Shown here in pieces: positions 1 through 54,487 of a stretch of DNA of 64,000 bases. The translations under genes and the position numbers were made by a program. The stretch's first letter is position 1. Every line of letters begins with the position of its first letter. The stretch lies in assembly GCA_003342815.1 (NCBI GenBank), contig PTEX01000012.1:619192-683191 (forward strand), given 5' to 3'. This DNA comes from Eudromia elegans (Eukaryota; Chordata; Aves; Tinamiformes; Tinamidae). Under the pieces are notes generated by a model. It was not told the DNA's origin and did no database searches. It saw only the letters and a program-made list of their open reading frames with translations.

Positions 1-1980
1 TAGGCCTTTTCAGCATCTGACTATGTCAGTCACCTCTTTTCTGCCATCTCCAAGAAGCTCTCCTGAGAAATCAACAGTACATTATGACGCACTTAAATGC
101 CTAAGAATTCCAGGTATGTACCAAAGAAGCTCAGGAAGACTGGAAGCAGCACAAAGATAAGCATTTTTTTTTAAAAAAAAATTGTAATAGTGCTACAGAA
201 TGCTACAGAAGAAAGCTAAAACTCTCACTGCTAGCCTTGAGGTCTACACGTGTCAATATTTTCAGTGCTGAATGCCTAAAATTAGTCTTCCAAGCACATC
301 TTTCTGATTTCAATGAAAGCTGAAGTGGATCAGCCTAAAATAACATATTCAATCTATATTTATGTAAGATAGTGAAAACTGAGTGAAGTCTTCAGAGCTG
401 AAATAGCTGTAAGTTTTTCTACTCCTGAACAACAGCCTGGTTTAGTGTAATTTATCCTTTGTTTTCACAGTGCTCACAAAAAGTAGCGAGATTTTGGCAA
501 AGAGGTAACTCACTGAATTGCATCCCAATCATCTTATCAGCTCAGATACAGTACAAGCTCCAAATGCAACAACTGCAACTAGGTTTTTAGAGAGAAACTA
601 ATTCAAATGCCAAGTGTGATTATTCTGAACTTGGGGAAGGTTTCAGCTTGGATTTGTGATTCAAATTGGCCTCCTGAGATGTGTTTTGATACAAAAAAAA
701 AGCTATGATCTCACCTAAGGTACTCTCTGTGAAAGTCAGGATTGGTTTAGATACATATCCCACCTCCGTTCAGCCTGAGATCACTTTGAACCTAAGGCAG
801 GATTTTCCACACAAAGACCAAGCTTTAGTCTGGTGGCTACAGAACTAACACAAAGCAGGGCCAGGTCTGGCAAGGTACTGAGCTCCTCTGAGGTGCTGAG
901 ACTGCAGCTTTCATCAAATTCAGTAGGATATTCTGGACAGAGATAAGAGTTTAAGGGCCTTTTTTTCAAGGTAACAAATTATGAAACACTGAACCGAGAC
1001 AGCCATGTGTGAGAGCAGTGTTTCAAGACACCATCAGACAATGCTAACTCTACTGCACAACCCTGTTCTGTTCTAGAATCCAAACAAAGGGGTCCGGGTG
1101 GCTGCTGCAGTGGATTATCTGCTCTCAGCATCAGGACATCTCTAAGTCTAGGAACAAGGAGAAGGCAGAGGAATGGGCACAAGGAGGAGGAAAACATGAG
1201 GGAGTTGAAAGGATGACTTGGGAGTGGATGGTGCTTGAAGGAACAGAGGAAAGGAAATAGGACTCTGGAGCAAAACAGGGAGTCCAATAGAAATGAAAAC
1301 TTCTGTCCATGGGAAGACAAGTATGGCTGGGACAGAGGTGAAGTAAATTTTACATGCAAATATATGGGGAGTAGCAGGGGAACCTTTAAGAAGCTTAACT
1401 TAACTTTGCATTATTTGAGGCAGTCTTAAATTAGATAATCAGCAATCAGTTTGAAGTGTGCTCATAGAAACAGTATACGAGGATAAAGCAAGGCTTTGCA
1501 CGTGGAGAATCCACCGACTTAAGCATTTTCAGGCTCCTACTTTGTACATGGGGTTATTATGTATTTGTGTAGGAGTGTTACACACATATTAGCTCTTATA
1601 AAGCACAGGTAATGTTTGGAAGGGGCAAAGGTCATTGCTATGAGTGAAAACAGGGCAAAAATTCTGGCCTGCACAGAACAACTGTAGGACAAGCACCATC
1701 TCCTCCTGTGTCAGGAAATCACCAAGCACACCACTAGCACTAATGCTAATGTCAGTTCTGGGTCGTATAAGATGTTCTTTTTTGTTCTGGGTGCCTTAGT
1801 TTGGGTAAAACATAGTTTAGAGAACAGAGGCAATGCCATGGATTCCCTGAATAATTCCAACAAACCTCAGAAAATGTTTCAAACCAACCATTATTCACTG
1901 AGATAAATGCAGGATGATTTCAAATAGGCAAGCACAAGCTGTAAGCAGTTGTTATTCACTCCGATCTAGAGATTACAATT
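1..1980. other. Upstream non-coding sequence
   Basis: AT-rich, with short A/T runs and no coding frame showing a known domain. In human the PTPRR 3' end lies just upstream of PTPRB in the same direction, so part of this could be PTPRR 3' UTR or flank, but no PTPRR coding motif (such as its PTP signature exons) is visible. Confidence 0.5.
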
Positions 1981-2505
1981 ACAGAACCATAGAATCATTG
2001 TGGTTGGAAAAGACCTTCAAGATCATCAAGTCCAACCATAAACCCTTCAGCACTATAGCTGCTAAACCACATCCCTGAGCGCCTCATCTACACAGTGTTT
2101 CTTGAACACTGCCAGGGACAGGGACCTCACCACCTCCCTGCACAGCCTGTTCCAATGCTTGACTACTCTTTCTGTGTTGAAATTCTTCCCAATACCCAAC
2201 CTGAACCACTCCTAGCACAACTTGAGGCCATTTCCTCTTGTCCTATGGGTAGTTATTCTGCGGAAGAGATCGACCTCACCTCACTGCACCCTCCTTTCAG
2301 GGAGTTGTAGAGAGCAATAAGGTCACCCCTGAGCCTCCTCTTATCCACATTAAACAAACCCAGCTCCTTCAGCCACTCCTCATATAGCCTGTGCCCCAGC
2401 CCCTTCACCAGCTTCATTGCCCTCCTTCGGACCTGCTCCAGCACCTCAGTGTCCTTCTTGTAGTGAGGAACCCAAAACTGAACACAGTATTCGAGATGCG
2501 GCCTT
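1981..2505 (-). mobile_element. CR1 LINE fragment, minus orientation
   Basis: Starts with the complement of the avian CR1 3' end (agaaccatagaatcattgtg, then ggttggaaaagacctt). On the minus strand it continues into reverse-transcriptase C-terminal sequence with [13 protein letters not shown] and [13 protein letters not shown], the usual CR1 motifs. The fragment ends before the RT core, so it is 5'-truncated and inactive. Moderately diverged. Confidence 0.93.
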
Positions 2506-5439
2506 TTCCCATTTTGGGCTGCCTAATTCATACCTGAGGCAGAACTTACTGGGGGCATGTCCAGTGCTGACACTTCCATCAAAGTCAGTGGTTGCGATGG
2601 GGCACAGAAGAACTATAGCAGAACAGACTCACTCTGGATGCCAACACAGGGCCCTGGGAGTGCCAACCCTGTGGCCAGCATTCTTCTTGGGGACGGGAAA
2701 CAGAACCTAAGAAAGGCAGCAGGAGCACAGAAATGGCAGCAACTTGACCCCAAGCAACCCTCACTCCCACCCAGGCAGCCTTGTATCTCACCCTGCTCAG
2801 GGTAGGAGAGGACAGTGCCCTCCTCATGAGGGAGGAAGCCCTTAATTTGTGCGGGAGAAGCCTAAGAAGTAGGGTAAGGAGGGGAGTGACAGATGGAGAT
2901 CAACAGACGTCTTGTCCAAGATGTCAAAATATCTTGGTTGTTGTTTGGTTGGTTCTTTTCCCTTTCCCCTCAACCCTTTTCACCCAGGTAAAAGCTGCAG
3001 TTTCAGGCTTTGTCAAAGCCTGCACCTTTCCCCATCCCCTTTTACAGAAGTCTTCTCCATCATCTTTGGCACAGAGAACAGTTGGGTTGGATGGTGCTTC
3101 AGACTGTGAGGGGCGCAGGATGACTGATATTGCAGTAGTTAATTAGCCACAAGAGGCACTCAGCAGTCCAGAAGGACTAATGTTCCCTTGGCTCCTTCTC
3201 AGAATCCCTTTAATTCCAGAGATTTTTCTTTCAATGAATATACATAGAATCTTAATCTCCAATTTGCATCCATGTTTAAGTAGAAATATACACAGCTTTG
3301 CCATCTGCTGTGCATACTTTTGCTTTCCCTTCTTACCAGAAGTCCTGAAGCTAAACAACTCACTGCTACCTATGGGGTCCTTGGAGACATGTGGGGGGTA
3401 TCCACCATGGACCAGTACAGATCATGCGTCTACCACAATGTCTAAGACCAAGCTAGTCATGAGACCAACCACTGCTGGCAACAACCATCTACCTAACAGT
3501 CCATAGATGTGAGCAACAGCCTCTCCTAAATTGTATTAAATACACACTGCAGAGCCTAATGAAATGCTGGGAAATGCCTAGCCCTTCTTTTTAATTACAG
3601 GAGATCTCTAAGCATGCATCAAGTGTCAAACTCAGTGACCCCAAAACAGCCATTAGCACTTAACAAGAGAGAAGAGTTTCTGCTGAATATACAGAGCTAA
3701 GTCAGTTTTCCATCTATGCAGGTTGATATTATCCAATTGATTTTTCTTTTTTTACATTGCAATTAGTATGAATAGCCAAAATGATGAAAAAAAATAATTA
3801 AAGATCATTTAAAAATCATAAAATGATAACTTAGTCAAAATTGCCAAATTCCTGGAGTTTCAAGGGGCAGCATTGTAGGCATCAAGCATAGCATAGCATG
3901 CTCTGAAAACAAATGTGTCTAGGGCTTTTCTTTGATTAATCTAAAAAAGTTTGGGGTGTTGTGTAAGATCATCAATCCCTTCTCTGATATGGCATGACTC
4001 TAGCTACTCGGCTTTCATCATGTTAGCTCAAAGACCAAGAAAAATATTCTCATCCCAAAATATTCTTCTTCTCCTCTGTCACAGAATAAGGACCCAGCAT
4101 TTTCCACGTGATCTTATTCAAGGAAACTATTACCTCTTTTTGCATTTATGTTAACATTTTTAGGCCTTAATGAGTGTCTCTCTCCACGCCTTCAGCACTA
4201 ACAACGACTGCAACAATCTACATACAGGCTCACAGATTTTTTTTGCCTTTTTTTATTTTAATGTGTAGCTTTTACCCATTTCTCCAGGATAAATTAGAAT
4301 TGTGAGACTTGTTAGTTTCTTTCAATGGGCAATTTTGAGTTGACTCAAAATTGTTTTTTCCTGAAAACCATTCAAACAAACATGTTTTTAGTGTCCCTAA
4401 ATTATTATTTTAGAGAGATTTGTAAGTAAAAGAGCTTGCTAACATCTATGTGAACCCATTAAATACTAAAAATTGCTTGTTCCATCTTTGATCAAAGCAA
4501 TTTGATCAAAAGCCATTGCTGACTATTGCTCAGTTGTGCCTGGAGTAAGGAATCCATCTCAGATCCTTGGCTGTAATGGCAAGTCTTTGTACAGAACCCA
4601 GTGCTATTCTGAGAGGACCCCAAAGATAAATGTGTTTTAATAGTTTGTAAAAAGAAGTGGAAATATCTGCACTGTGGCCCAGGTGTTTTATTTTGGTACA
4701 TTTTGAATGTCTTGGTGAGACACAGCACAGGCAGCACACAGAATAGAGGGCTGCACTGTCATGGGTGAAAGGGAGTGCTGTGGGCACCTCCCCAACGCGA
4801 CCAAGGGGATGGCTGGTTCTCTTGGATTATTTCATCTTCTGCTGCAAGTGCAAACAAAGACACCAGTTCCAAGTAAATATACCAATAATTTTCATGAAAA
4901 AGAAAATCTCTTTATTTCTCTGGATCCATATGGATCTCTATGTAGAGGCTGGAGTCGGCTCCAGCTTCCAGGCATCTGAAAGCAGGTGTCTAAAGGAAGG
5001 GCCAGATTTAGTTATCTCGGCATAGGTGCTTACTGCCACTTGAGATGCTCCAGGATATCCCTCTGGCCTCTGATTAGCTGCCCAGAAGAGATGAGGTGTA
5101 GTTGGGACACAGATCTCCCTTGGCTCCTGTGTGAACCTTTGGCTTGTGATTCCTTCCAGCATTTCACATAGTGGCAGATATGTGCAGTTAGGCAACTGAG
5201 TCACGTCCTAGGTGTCCACACAGTAGCTACATTTGTAAATTCTCTTCAGTGGAGACATAATCCATGTAGCTAAAGAAGTCTGGGGAGCTTTGAGTGATGA
5301 AAAGCAAGTGTTCACTTCAGGGCGAGCTGGGATTATTTGAGCTACCAGAACTCGGGCCGGTGGAGCTGAGCTGCAGGTTGCAGCACCGCCGTGACCTGGG
5401 ACATTCTGCTAGCAGGGGTGCTGAGGGCAGTTTGGGAGT
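2506..5439. other. Upstream non-coding sequence
   Basis: No gene recognised. Mostly AT-rich. A pyrimidine-rich stretch at 2955-2987 ends in cccag and looks like a splice acceptor or a chance signal. Otherwise nothing beyond short homopolymers. Confidence 0.5.
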
Positions 5440-5720
5440 AGACTGGAGTCTGGGGCGGTTTTACCTCTGTGACGTGCGGTACGAGCAGCACCAGCCTCGG
5501 CAGCGTTCCGGGTCAGACGTGTGCTGGACGCCTTCTCGCGCCGGCGCGGCGCTGCGGAGCCGGCAGAGGGCAGGACGCCGAGGACGCCGCTCGGCTCGCG
5601 GGGCTGCCCCGAGCTGGCCAGCCGCGCCGCAGGACTCACCGGCCACGCGGCCACCCTCGCGTAGCGTCCTCGCGCCTCCGCCGCCCACACCCAGCCGTCC
5701 CCTTCCTCGCCAACGGCTGA
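5440..5720. promoter_or_regulatory. Small CpG island upstream of PTPRB
   Basis: Roughly 280 bp of CpG-dense sequence standing alone in otherwise AT-rich DNA, about 2.2 kb upstream of the alternative N-terminal exon. It may be a second promoter for the longer transcript, or a divergent promoter. On the minus strand a consensus donor (gtgagt, bases 5639 to 5634) lies inside it. Open frames in it differ between strands and show no known domain, so I do not call a protein. Confidence 0.4.
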
Positions 5721-7906
5721 GTTTCCGTCCTTACAAAGAGATACAAATGTGGAACGCAGCACGTGTAGAAGCCTGCTTGCTTGGGTCCTATGCCATGCAG
5801 TTTTCTCCTGTTAAAACTGCTATTTAAGAAGGATATGAGCTCTCAGGCCAGGACTATGGTGGTGTTCCTTAGAAAGCTGAGGTAAACCTGGATCCTGCTG
5901 TTCTTGATGTGTGGGCAGACATGGATCGAGGCAGGGGGCACCTCCACCCAGGGCTCACCAGACTGACCTCAGGTTCGGTTCGCTGGTGGAGACGCAGGGG
6001 AGCGCTGAGCAGGGCAGGAGCTGCCGGGCTGTGCCCTGACCCACCACTGAGCCCTGGTACCTGCCAGGACCGGGGTCGCTGCTGGGCCCAGGCCTTCCCG
6101 AGGGGCTGTGGCCTCCTCAGGGCTCCTGCACTGGGAACTCCGGCTACCGCCCGGCTGCAGCACCCACCACCGTCGCCGGCAGCACCCGCTTCCCCTTCAC
6201 GGAGCAGCAGCTTCCCCAGAGCACAACTGGTACTGGAATGCACCGTCTTCCTGTTGGAACCGCTGCTAGTTCTCTGTGAATAGCGCCAAGGTCCTTTTTT
6301 AATGTGTTTTTAGGTTGGGTGTGTAATTCTATATTTAGGCACCTCGTGGAGCGCCCTTTCTTCCCTGGGCGGCTGCTCACCCCCCGGTGAAACACGTTCC
6401 TTTAGCAGCGTTTCCAACAGCAGCCCCTTCCCTGCTGGACCTGGGGACAGCGGGCGAGCGGACCTCAGCCCATCCCAACCCTGTGGCACCTGTTTCTGTG
6501 CACTCCTGCTGCCTTCGGAGAGCCCGGCCAGCGGGAGAAGCCCAGAACCAGGCGCGAGGGGCAGCGAGTCCAGGCCGGGGGAGCCTTGCGGCTCCCTAGG
6601 ATCGTTCCCAGCATCCTGACTCGGGAGAAAAAAACCGCAGTCAGCGTTTCTTTGTAACGAAACGAACACTGGGGCAGTTTTATTCCCAGAGAAGCAGCAT
6701 TAGATAAATGGAAGGGAAATGTTTAAAGTGAGTAACATCCCCCCTGCCAAACAAATCCTTCTCAAAGGGCCCGGAGCTGCCTACCAGGTGAACACGCGGC
6801 TGCTGAGAGCAGGAAATGCCTTCCTGAAGTGTCACTTGCCAGGGCTGCCTAGCTCATTTGTATTTCTGGATAGAAAAGAGAATACTGCGAGTTTCACTAA
6901 AGAAATGCCTTAATGTATATATTTAGATATATACCAAAAAAAAAAGGGAGATAATATCAGCTTCATGGCAGCTCACATGCTGCTCCTTTGGGTAAGAAGT
7001 AATCACAGGTTGGCTGCCTAAGATATCATAATTGCATGCCGAGTAATTACATTTGGGAGCTTCTGCTGCAATTAACCCAGTCACCACTCATTTTTCTTTA
7101 GAGGGCTTGTGAGCTCAGACTGTTATAAGTGGCCACGAGCACGGTGGCTCAGCAGCAGAACACGGGTCCATGGGGCAGGAACCCCCACTTCAAGGCCAGA
7201 GGACGTAGGCCGGGCTCGGAGCCAGGGCTCGCGGTGCTCCAAGGGCAGTGCTCCGCGAGGAGCCCAGCGCCTCGGCTCAGGCGTGAGGCTCCCAGATGCG
7301 GAGGCCACCACAGCTTGAACCCTGCCCTCCCGGCCACAAAGAGAGGATATCAAATACAGACCAGTGGGGAGGAAGAGCCCTGAAAATGGGGAGGAAAAAT
7401 GTGTAGTAAAATCTTTCCTGCTCTCTAATTGCGATTGTGGCGGTCTCTGAAGGATACGTGACTCGAAGAGCAAATGCCTGGTTACATGTGCAGATTCTTC
7501 ACCTCACTGACACGACTGACAGCTGAACCTTGGAAACACATCAGCCGAGCAGCCACACGGGCCCTGCGTGGGGCTGCTTTAAAAACACGAGAGGAGAGGA
7601 ACGTCCCACGGAGAACTTCTCACACTTGAGTAAAATAAGGTTGCAGTTACACCAGCAGAAGGCAGATAAGAACGTGGCCATGGTTGATATTTGGCCATGG
7701 ACAAGTTTGGTTTTTTTCTTTTTTGATGCTTTGCCCAAAGTTTGTTCTTGATATAAAATACCTGTCTGCATTGAAAATACAAATCAGAGAACTCAAAGGT
7801 TTGCTTACACTACTTCAGAGTTATATCAGCCGCTTTTATTACAATCTAGAGAATTGATTATAAAAATGTAAAGGTGATTTTAATTATTTGCCTTTATTTG
7901 CCTTAG
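5721..7906. other. Upstream non-coding sequence with GC-rich patches
   Basis: Moderately GC-rich at 5900-6200, 6380-6600 and 7130-7330, AT-rich elsewhere. Open frames up to 124 residues on both strands are compositional and lack domains. No start exon for the alternative PTPRB N-terminus could be identified here. Confidence 0.5.
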
Positions 7907-8151
7907 ATCTTCAAGATGCAGGAACTTCTGCATGGAGTACGATTCCTACCTCCTCTCCTTTTAACGCCGTTACGTCTAGGCCTGGAAGTCTGCTTAAGAG
8001 TAGCACGCAGACGCTCATCAGAAATGTAACCGAGCACGTCAGCAAAAATGCCATTGATGATCTCTACTTTGGTTTGAAGTCTGCAGTAACAGAGAAACAG
8101 AAACCTGGGATTTTGACAACCACTCTTCAATACTCGAGCACCACAGAGGAG
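7907..8151 (+). CDS. PTPRB: Probable alternative N-terminal exon of PTPRB, Ser/Thr-rich
   Basis: Open reading frame of about 81 residues between a good acceptor (pyrimidine tract then ttag at 7903-7906) and a good donor (gag then gtaagg at 8152). It enters in phase 1 and leaves in phase 0. Phase 0 is exactly what the FN1 exon at 13060 needs, so the two can be joined. The peptide begins DLQDAGTSAWSTIPTSSPF and ends LQYSSTTEE. It is rich in Ser and Thr, has one N-glycosylation site (NVT), and has no FNIII hallmarks, which suggests a mucin-like stalk ahead of FN1. A longer mammalian PTPRB isoform with extra N-terminal residues is annotated; I could not check that this exon is its counterpart. 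The upstream exon supplying the start and signal peptide was not found. It could also be a chance open stretch. Confidence 0.6.
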
Positions 8152-11100
8152 GTAAGGCGGAGGGCTTATTGATCGATTTATATTAAGCCTGCTCCACTCT
8201 GTGGAGCCCGAGAGCTACTACAGGTGGAGGTTTGGTGGTTTAGACTAAAGGACGGAGCTTTGCTGTTTAATGGGATACTCCACTAACTCTGGCAATGCCC
8301 TGTGCTAAAAGCACAGCGGCAGAGGAATTCTGCCTCTTCTTTGCATCATGATCCTGCATGCAAGGCGAATAGTGCAACATCTCGGACCTAAAAAGGGAAA
8401 CAGGATATGAGGGGCAGCGGGTGGATTACGGATCTTGCAGGAGACTCAGGAGCCTGGGTGCCTGCGCAGAGTGTCTTTGTGTCTGCCACTGGCTTGCTGC
8501 AGGAGAGAGGTTCCCATTTTAACGGTGCTCTAAGGAAACAGAAGGCGTTTAGATGCCTGGGTCGAGCCCAGGCAGCTGCTTCTTCATTTATGCTCTAGAG
8601 TCTGAGCAAGAAAGGCCGGGGCAGAGAAAGGCCAGGGGAGGCATGTCCACAAGGAAGCGAACTTCGGGCATTGAGAGTCTCCCCATCAGCTTCCAGTTGG
8701 CTTCAGTGTGGGCAAGCCGCAGTTAAATGATGTGAGAGTGACTCTGTTATCATCACCTGCATAATATGCACAGGCAGCCAGAGCTAAAGCCTGCAGCACA
8801 GCGCAGGTCTCTCTGTAGCTGTCCACACGTGCTGGTTTAGAAATAAGAGCCCTTAACCTGTGTGTGGCTTCTTCTCCAGGGCACCACGCAGCACTCAGAA
8901 CATGGGGACAGCCAGACAGGCTGCTTTAGTCACCACTTGGGCTATGTTGCTGTGATTAAGACCAAGAAAGAGATTTTGTGTCTGGGAGGATGGTGGACAG
9001 AGCAGTCCTTAGGGGGAGCTGCCGCTTTCCCCAGTCTTCCCTGAGGAAGTCCTGTACGATGCGGTACGAGCAACATGCAAGAGCCAGGCTTAGGAAGGGA
9101 GAAAGGAGGAGCAGAATCACCAGGGCCTGCGCTGAGCCGAACTGGCAACTTGGAGCTTTACAGACCCTGTTGCTTGTCCTAGCGCTGGCCAAAAGGGACA
9201 GGGCTGAGGACAGACTTGCTGCACCTTGCTCTGTTAAAATGGGATTGTTCTGGCTTGGTGCAGGCAATTTCCTCGTGCCTCCTGTTCACATGCAAACCTC
9301 CTGCACGGCAACCTGCCTCCTCTACGTGGAAATGTCCTGCAAACACTAGGGTTATCCCAACTGCTTCCAGCCTTGCTACCCCACCAGGGCCAGGGAAAAG
9401 GCACAGTCTGAACTGAGAGCCTCTGCTCTTTCCACCCCAGTTCATCTACTGATTGCCATGATTTAGATTTGGGCAGTTACTTAGCCAAGGCTTTCAAACC
9501 AGTTCTTGAAGATAAGCATGGCAGGAAGCACAAAAACAAGTTTCATGAGGGTCTCAACCTTGGAGCTCCTAGCCAGCCAGATGAATCCGCACAGGCGATT
9601 TTAGACATGCAAGCCTAAAATTTTTGGCCTCCATCTTTCAGTCTCCCTATCTTTAGAATTAAGTTTAAAGAGAAAAAAAAAAAAGGAATGTCAAGATAGC
9701 AGGGATGTTTAGAAGATTAACTGAGATCATCAGGATACTTTGAAATCACACACAGTGAGTGCTGAGCATTGCTGCTAGGAAGAGGATACCTTCCCTGAAC
9801 TGCATCTGCCCAGGCCAGGTCACCCTGTTTGCAGAGCGGGAGCCTTGCACTGACTTGGCCTCGAGCGCTCCCATTCTGGGGGGACAATGTGGCACTTCAG
9901 TCACACAAAGTGTTTAGTTTAGATCAGCCTTGGATTTCAAGTAAAACTGCAGCTTGCACTTTCAAGGCATGACAAAGGCTATGCAAAACCCATTTCCTCC
10001 TGATTAGAGAGACACAGAGAGGGGCTGGTGGTAAAAAAAAAAGCCAGGAAACCTTGGGAAAGTGTCTGAAAGAGCCTTTGGAGCCTGCTATTAGAGACAC
10101 GTCCGGCCACTCCCAGAACTCACTTCCAGCTCTTTTTTTTTTTTTTTTTCCTTTTTCTTTTTTAATTAGTTTCTTGGCTCGACACCTAGATCAGTTAGTG
10201 TTAAAGGCTATGATTACCCATTTGCTAAAAGCCCATTTATTCAGTATCAGCCTGGAAATAATTACTCGTGTAATGTTGGGTATTTTATATAAATACGTTG
10301 CCACCAGTGAACGATGAACCCCCTCCAGTGTTGGCACAGACATCTGCAGCAGACCTTGCCCTTAGAGCAACACTGGGCTGGATAACGTGCAGAGGGAAGT
10401 CTTAAAGCTCACGGACCAGGGCTTCCTACTAACATGGCTGCACAAGGGTAGTTTTAAGGATCTTAGCACACAGCAGCACAAGTAACAGTAATGAAGCAGG
10501 AACTTCTGAATTATGGACAAGGCTGAGAAACAGCAACCTACTTTTTTCTCCATGCATTAACTTATGTCAGCTGGAAAAGACAGACAGACATTTCCAAAGA
10601 CTGCATTTGCAGCCTAAGTTTGCAGTAGGTCACATTTCTTTCCTGAATTTTGTTAGTTTGCACTGATTTTTCTTCACTTGGATGTAACAGTATGCTCTGC
10701 CCAGTAACACTTTTTAACTAATTTATACCTACTCATCTAAATTAAATATTTTCTGCAACTTCAGATTATGAACACGTTTTTAAAAATCCCTATAATGTGA
10801 GCTTCACTTTCCACTTTCCACTCTGAATATTCTCATGTTCAGAGAGGGTTCTGAAGCAAGACAAACACCCTGATAAGCCTCCAAATTTGCTCCCCTCCAG
10901 TGCTGGCAAAATATCAATGCGGTTTATGCCATCAGGTCCAGAAAGGACAGCCATCTGAAGATGATATGATGATGTGGAAAAATCTCTCATCTTGACTATG
11001 AGACAATATAATTTTAGTCCCAATTCACATCTAAACAGACTTGCTGTTTTCCAACAACAGTTTATCATTTTGATAACTCTTCAGGGCAAGGTCCGTCCTT

Positions 11101-11939
11101 TTGATGGAAGTACATCAAATATCTGTTACAAGGGGGATTTGGATTTGCAACAGTTTTATAACTAAAAAATAAAGGCTTTTCAGATATTTGTATCTTGCTT
11201 GACAGCTTGATGTCCCCCAAAATTCCTATAATAGCAGCACCCCTGAAGGAGAGAAAAACATTTTTAAACCACTGTCCCTTTTACTGCCTGAATATCAAAA
11301 TAGATCCAAAAAATGAAACAAAGATGCTGGCAAATTGGCTTGAGGTCCTGCTTTCCAGAGTTTAAACCCTGTGTGCTCTGTACAGTGCAGAAATGGGCCA
11401 GATTCCTGTGAAAAGACACACAGGAATGTCATGTTCCTCTTCAGGCAATGTCAAGTGCACCCCATAAGTGATAATTTATTGTCTGCCCAAACACCTGAGG
11501 GGCGGAGTTTTAGTTATGTTTCTTCTTCCTTACTGCCCCCTTTACAAACACAGGGCAGTTTGAGGAGGCTGACGCCAGGTGAGAGGCAATGGGTGCGCGA
11601 GGCGGGTGTGCAGCACTGCCCCATGGCTGCTGCTGAGGTTGGGGTTGCATTCAGCCCATTTTGCCCGGTCCGGAATAGTGGCCACTCTCTTGCCTTCATG
11701 ACTGCAATTCTAGGCTGGGTCAGAGCTGGTTTTAGGGAGAGAACTGGCCGCGAGACCAAAGAGCTGAGATTCCCGGGCTGCCGGAGCGGCAGCTCCCCAG
11801 AGGGCTCTCGCAGGTGCCTCCCGGCTCCACGTCGCCCCATGGGGACCCCCTCGGGGGTGTCTGCAAACCCCAGAATCCCCGAGCTCCTCCTCAGGGAGCA
11901 ATAGAGCCAAAGGCCCCGAGCAGCGAGGACGTGAGACAG
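8152..11939. other. Intron or 5' flank before the CpG island
   Basis: If the 7907-8151 exon is used, this is its downstream intron; otherwise it is 5' flank of the main promoter. It holds a 17-T tract at 10133-10149 and A runs near 9672 and 10034. No exon or repeat family recognised. Confidence 0.5.
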
Positions 11940-11989
11940 CATGAGTGAGTGGTGGAGGAGACGCTGCCGGCACGAGGGCGGCCGGAGGG

Positions 11990-12360
11990 TGAGGAGAGGC
12001 AGAGGAGGCGCGGTGCGAAGCACGAGGCGAGGTGGCACGAGGCGCAGGATGGCGGTGCAGGGCACAGCGTGTGGCAGGGACAAGGGACAAGGCACGTGCG
12101 AGGCACAGCAGGCACGAAGTGCAGCCAGGCACGGTGGGCACGAAGGCACGCCACACTCGAGGACATGAACCAGGCGAGCGCGGTGCGCAGGAGGCACCGG
12201 GATGAGGAGCCGTGCACGGGAGGCCGGGTGAGCGTGGCAGGCACGAGCAGACGGGTCTGAGCAGCGGGCAGGGAGTGCGGCGAGGTGCGGAGGGCACGAG
12301 GTGCAGCAGGGGCGAGCAGCAGCGACACGAGCCGCGCGAGAGGGGTGCAATGGACACGGC
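11990..12360. repeat. Degenerate ggcacgag-type low-complexity repeat
   Basis: The words cacgag, gcacga and aggcac recur many times at irregular spacing, grading into the 48-bp minisatellite. This looks like an old, diverged short-unit satellite. It keeps open frames in both strands without any recognisable domain. Confidence 0.55.
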
Positions 12361-12374
12361 CCCGGGCAAGCCGC

Positions 12375-12518
12375 GGAGCAGAGCAGGTTGGAGGTGCCAT
12401 GGGCACGAGCCACACGAGCCATGGAGCAGAGCAGGTTTGAGGTGCCATGGGCACGAGCCGCGCGAGCCGCGGAGCAGAGCAGGTTGGAGGTGCTATGGGC
12501 ACGAGCCGCGCGAGCCGT
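12375..12518. repeat. 48-bp minisatellite, three copies
   Basis: Three head-to-tail copies starting at 12375, 12423 and 12471. Each begins ggagcagagcaggttggagg and ends with a cacgagcc-rich stretch; copies differ at only a few bases. Because 48 is a multiple of 3, every frame reads as a 16-residue repeat, which explains several long open frames here that should not be taken as genes. Confidence 0.9.
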
Positions 12519-12675
12519 GGCGCACGGACTGGGCAGGGCGCGGAGGCGCCAGGCCGGGTGCGGGGCGCGGCTCGGGCAGGGGCAGCGGCCCCGCCATCAC
12601 CCCGAGCTCCCCTGGGCGGGGGCGCCCCTGCGGGTCGGCGCGGGGCGGCCGCGGCTCGTGTGTGTGCGGGGGGGC

Positions 12676-12975
12676 NNNNNNNNNNNNNNNNNNNNNNNNN
12701 NNNNNNNNNNNNNNNNNNNNNNNNNNNNNNNNNNNNNNNNNNNNNNNNNNNNNNNNNNNNNNNNNNNNNNNNNNNNNNNNNNNNNNNNNNNNNNNNNNNN
12801 NNNNNNNNNNNNNNNNNNNNNNNNNNNNNNNNNNNNNNNNNNNNNNNNNNNNNNNNNNNNNNNNNNNNNNNNNNNNNNNNNNNNNNNNNNNNNNNNNNNN
12901 NNNNNNNNNNNNNNNNNNNNNNNNNNNNNNNNNNNNNNNNNNNNNNNNNNNNNNNNNNNNNNNNNNNNNNNNNNN
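12676..12975. other. Assembly gap (300 N)
   Basis: Run of exactly 300 N inside the CpG island. The left flank ends in a G run (gggggggc), typical of sequence that fails in sequencing. By position it hides the PTPRB signal-peptide exon and probably the core promoter. The length may be an estimate. Confidence 0.99.

Positions 12976-54487
<41,512 letters not shown>

Noticed and set aside
2921..2987. Candidate signal-peptide exon (MSKYLGCCLVGSF...) ending in phase 1 before gtaaaa
   Set aside because: Phase would fit the 7907 exon, but the hydrophobic core is short and the pyrimidine tract before cccag looks more like an acceptor than coding sequence. Too weak to annotate.
1..7906. 3' end of PTPRR expected from human gene order
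   Set aside because: No PTPRR catalytic-domain exon or C-terminus can be read on the + strand; only UTR or flank is possible.
11514..12422. 302-residue open frame on the minus strand
   Set aside because: Made of Pro/Ala/Arg/Cys/His-rich low-complexity sequence from the degenerate repeat and minisatellite, no domain, and open in other frames too.
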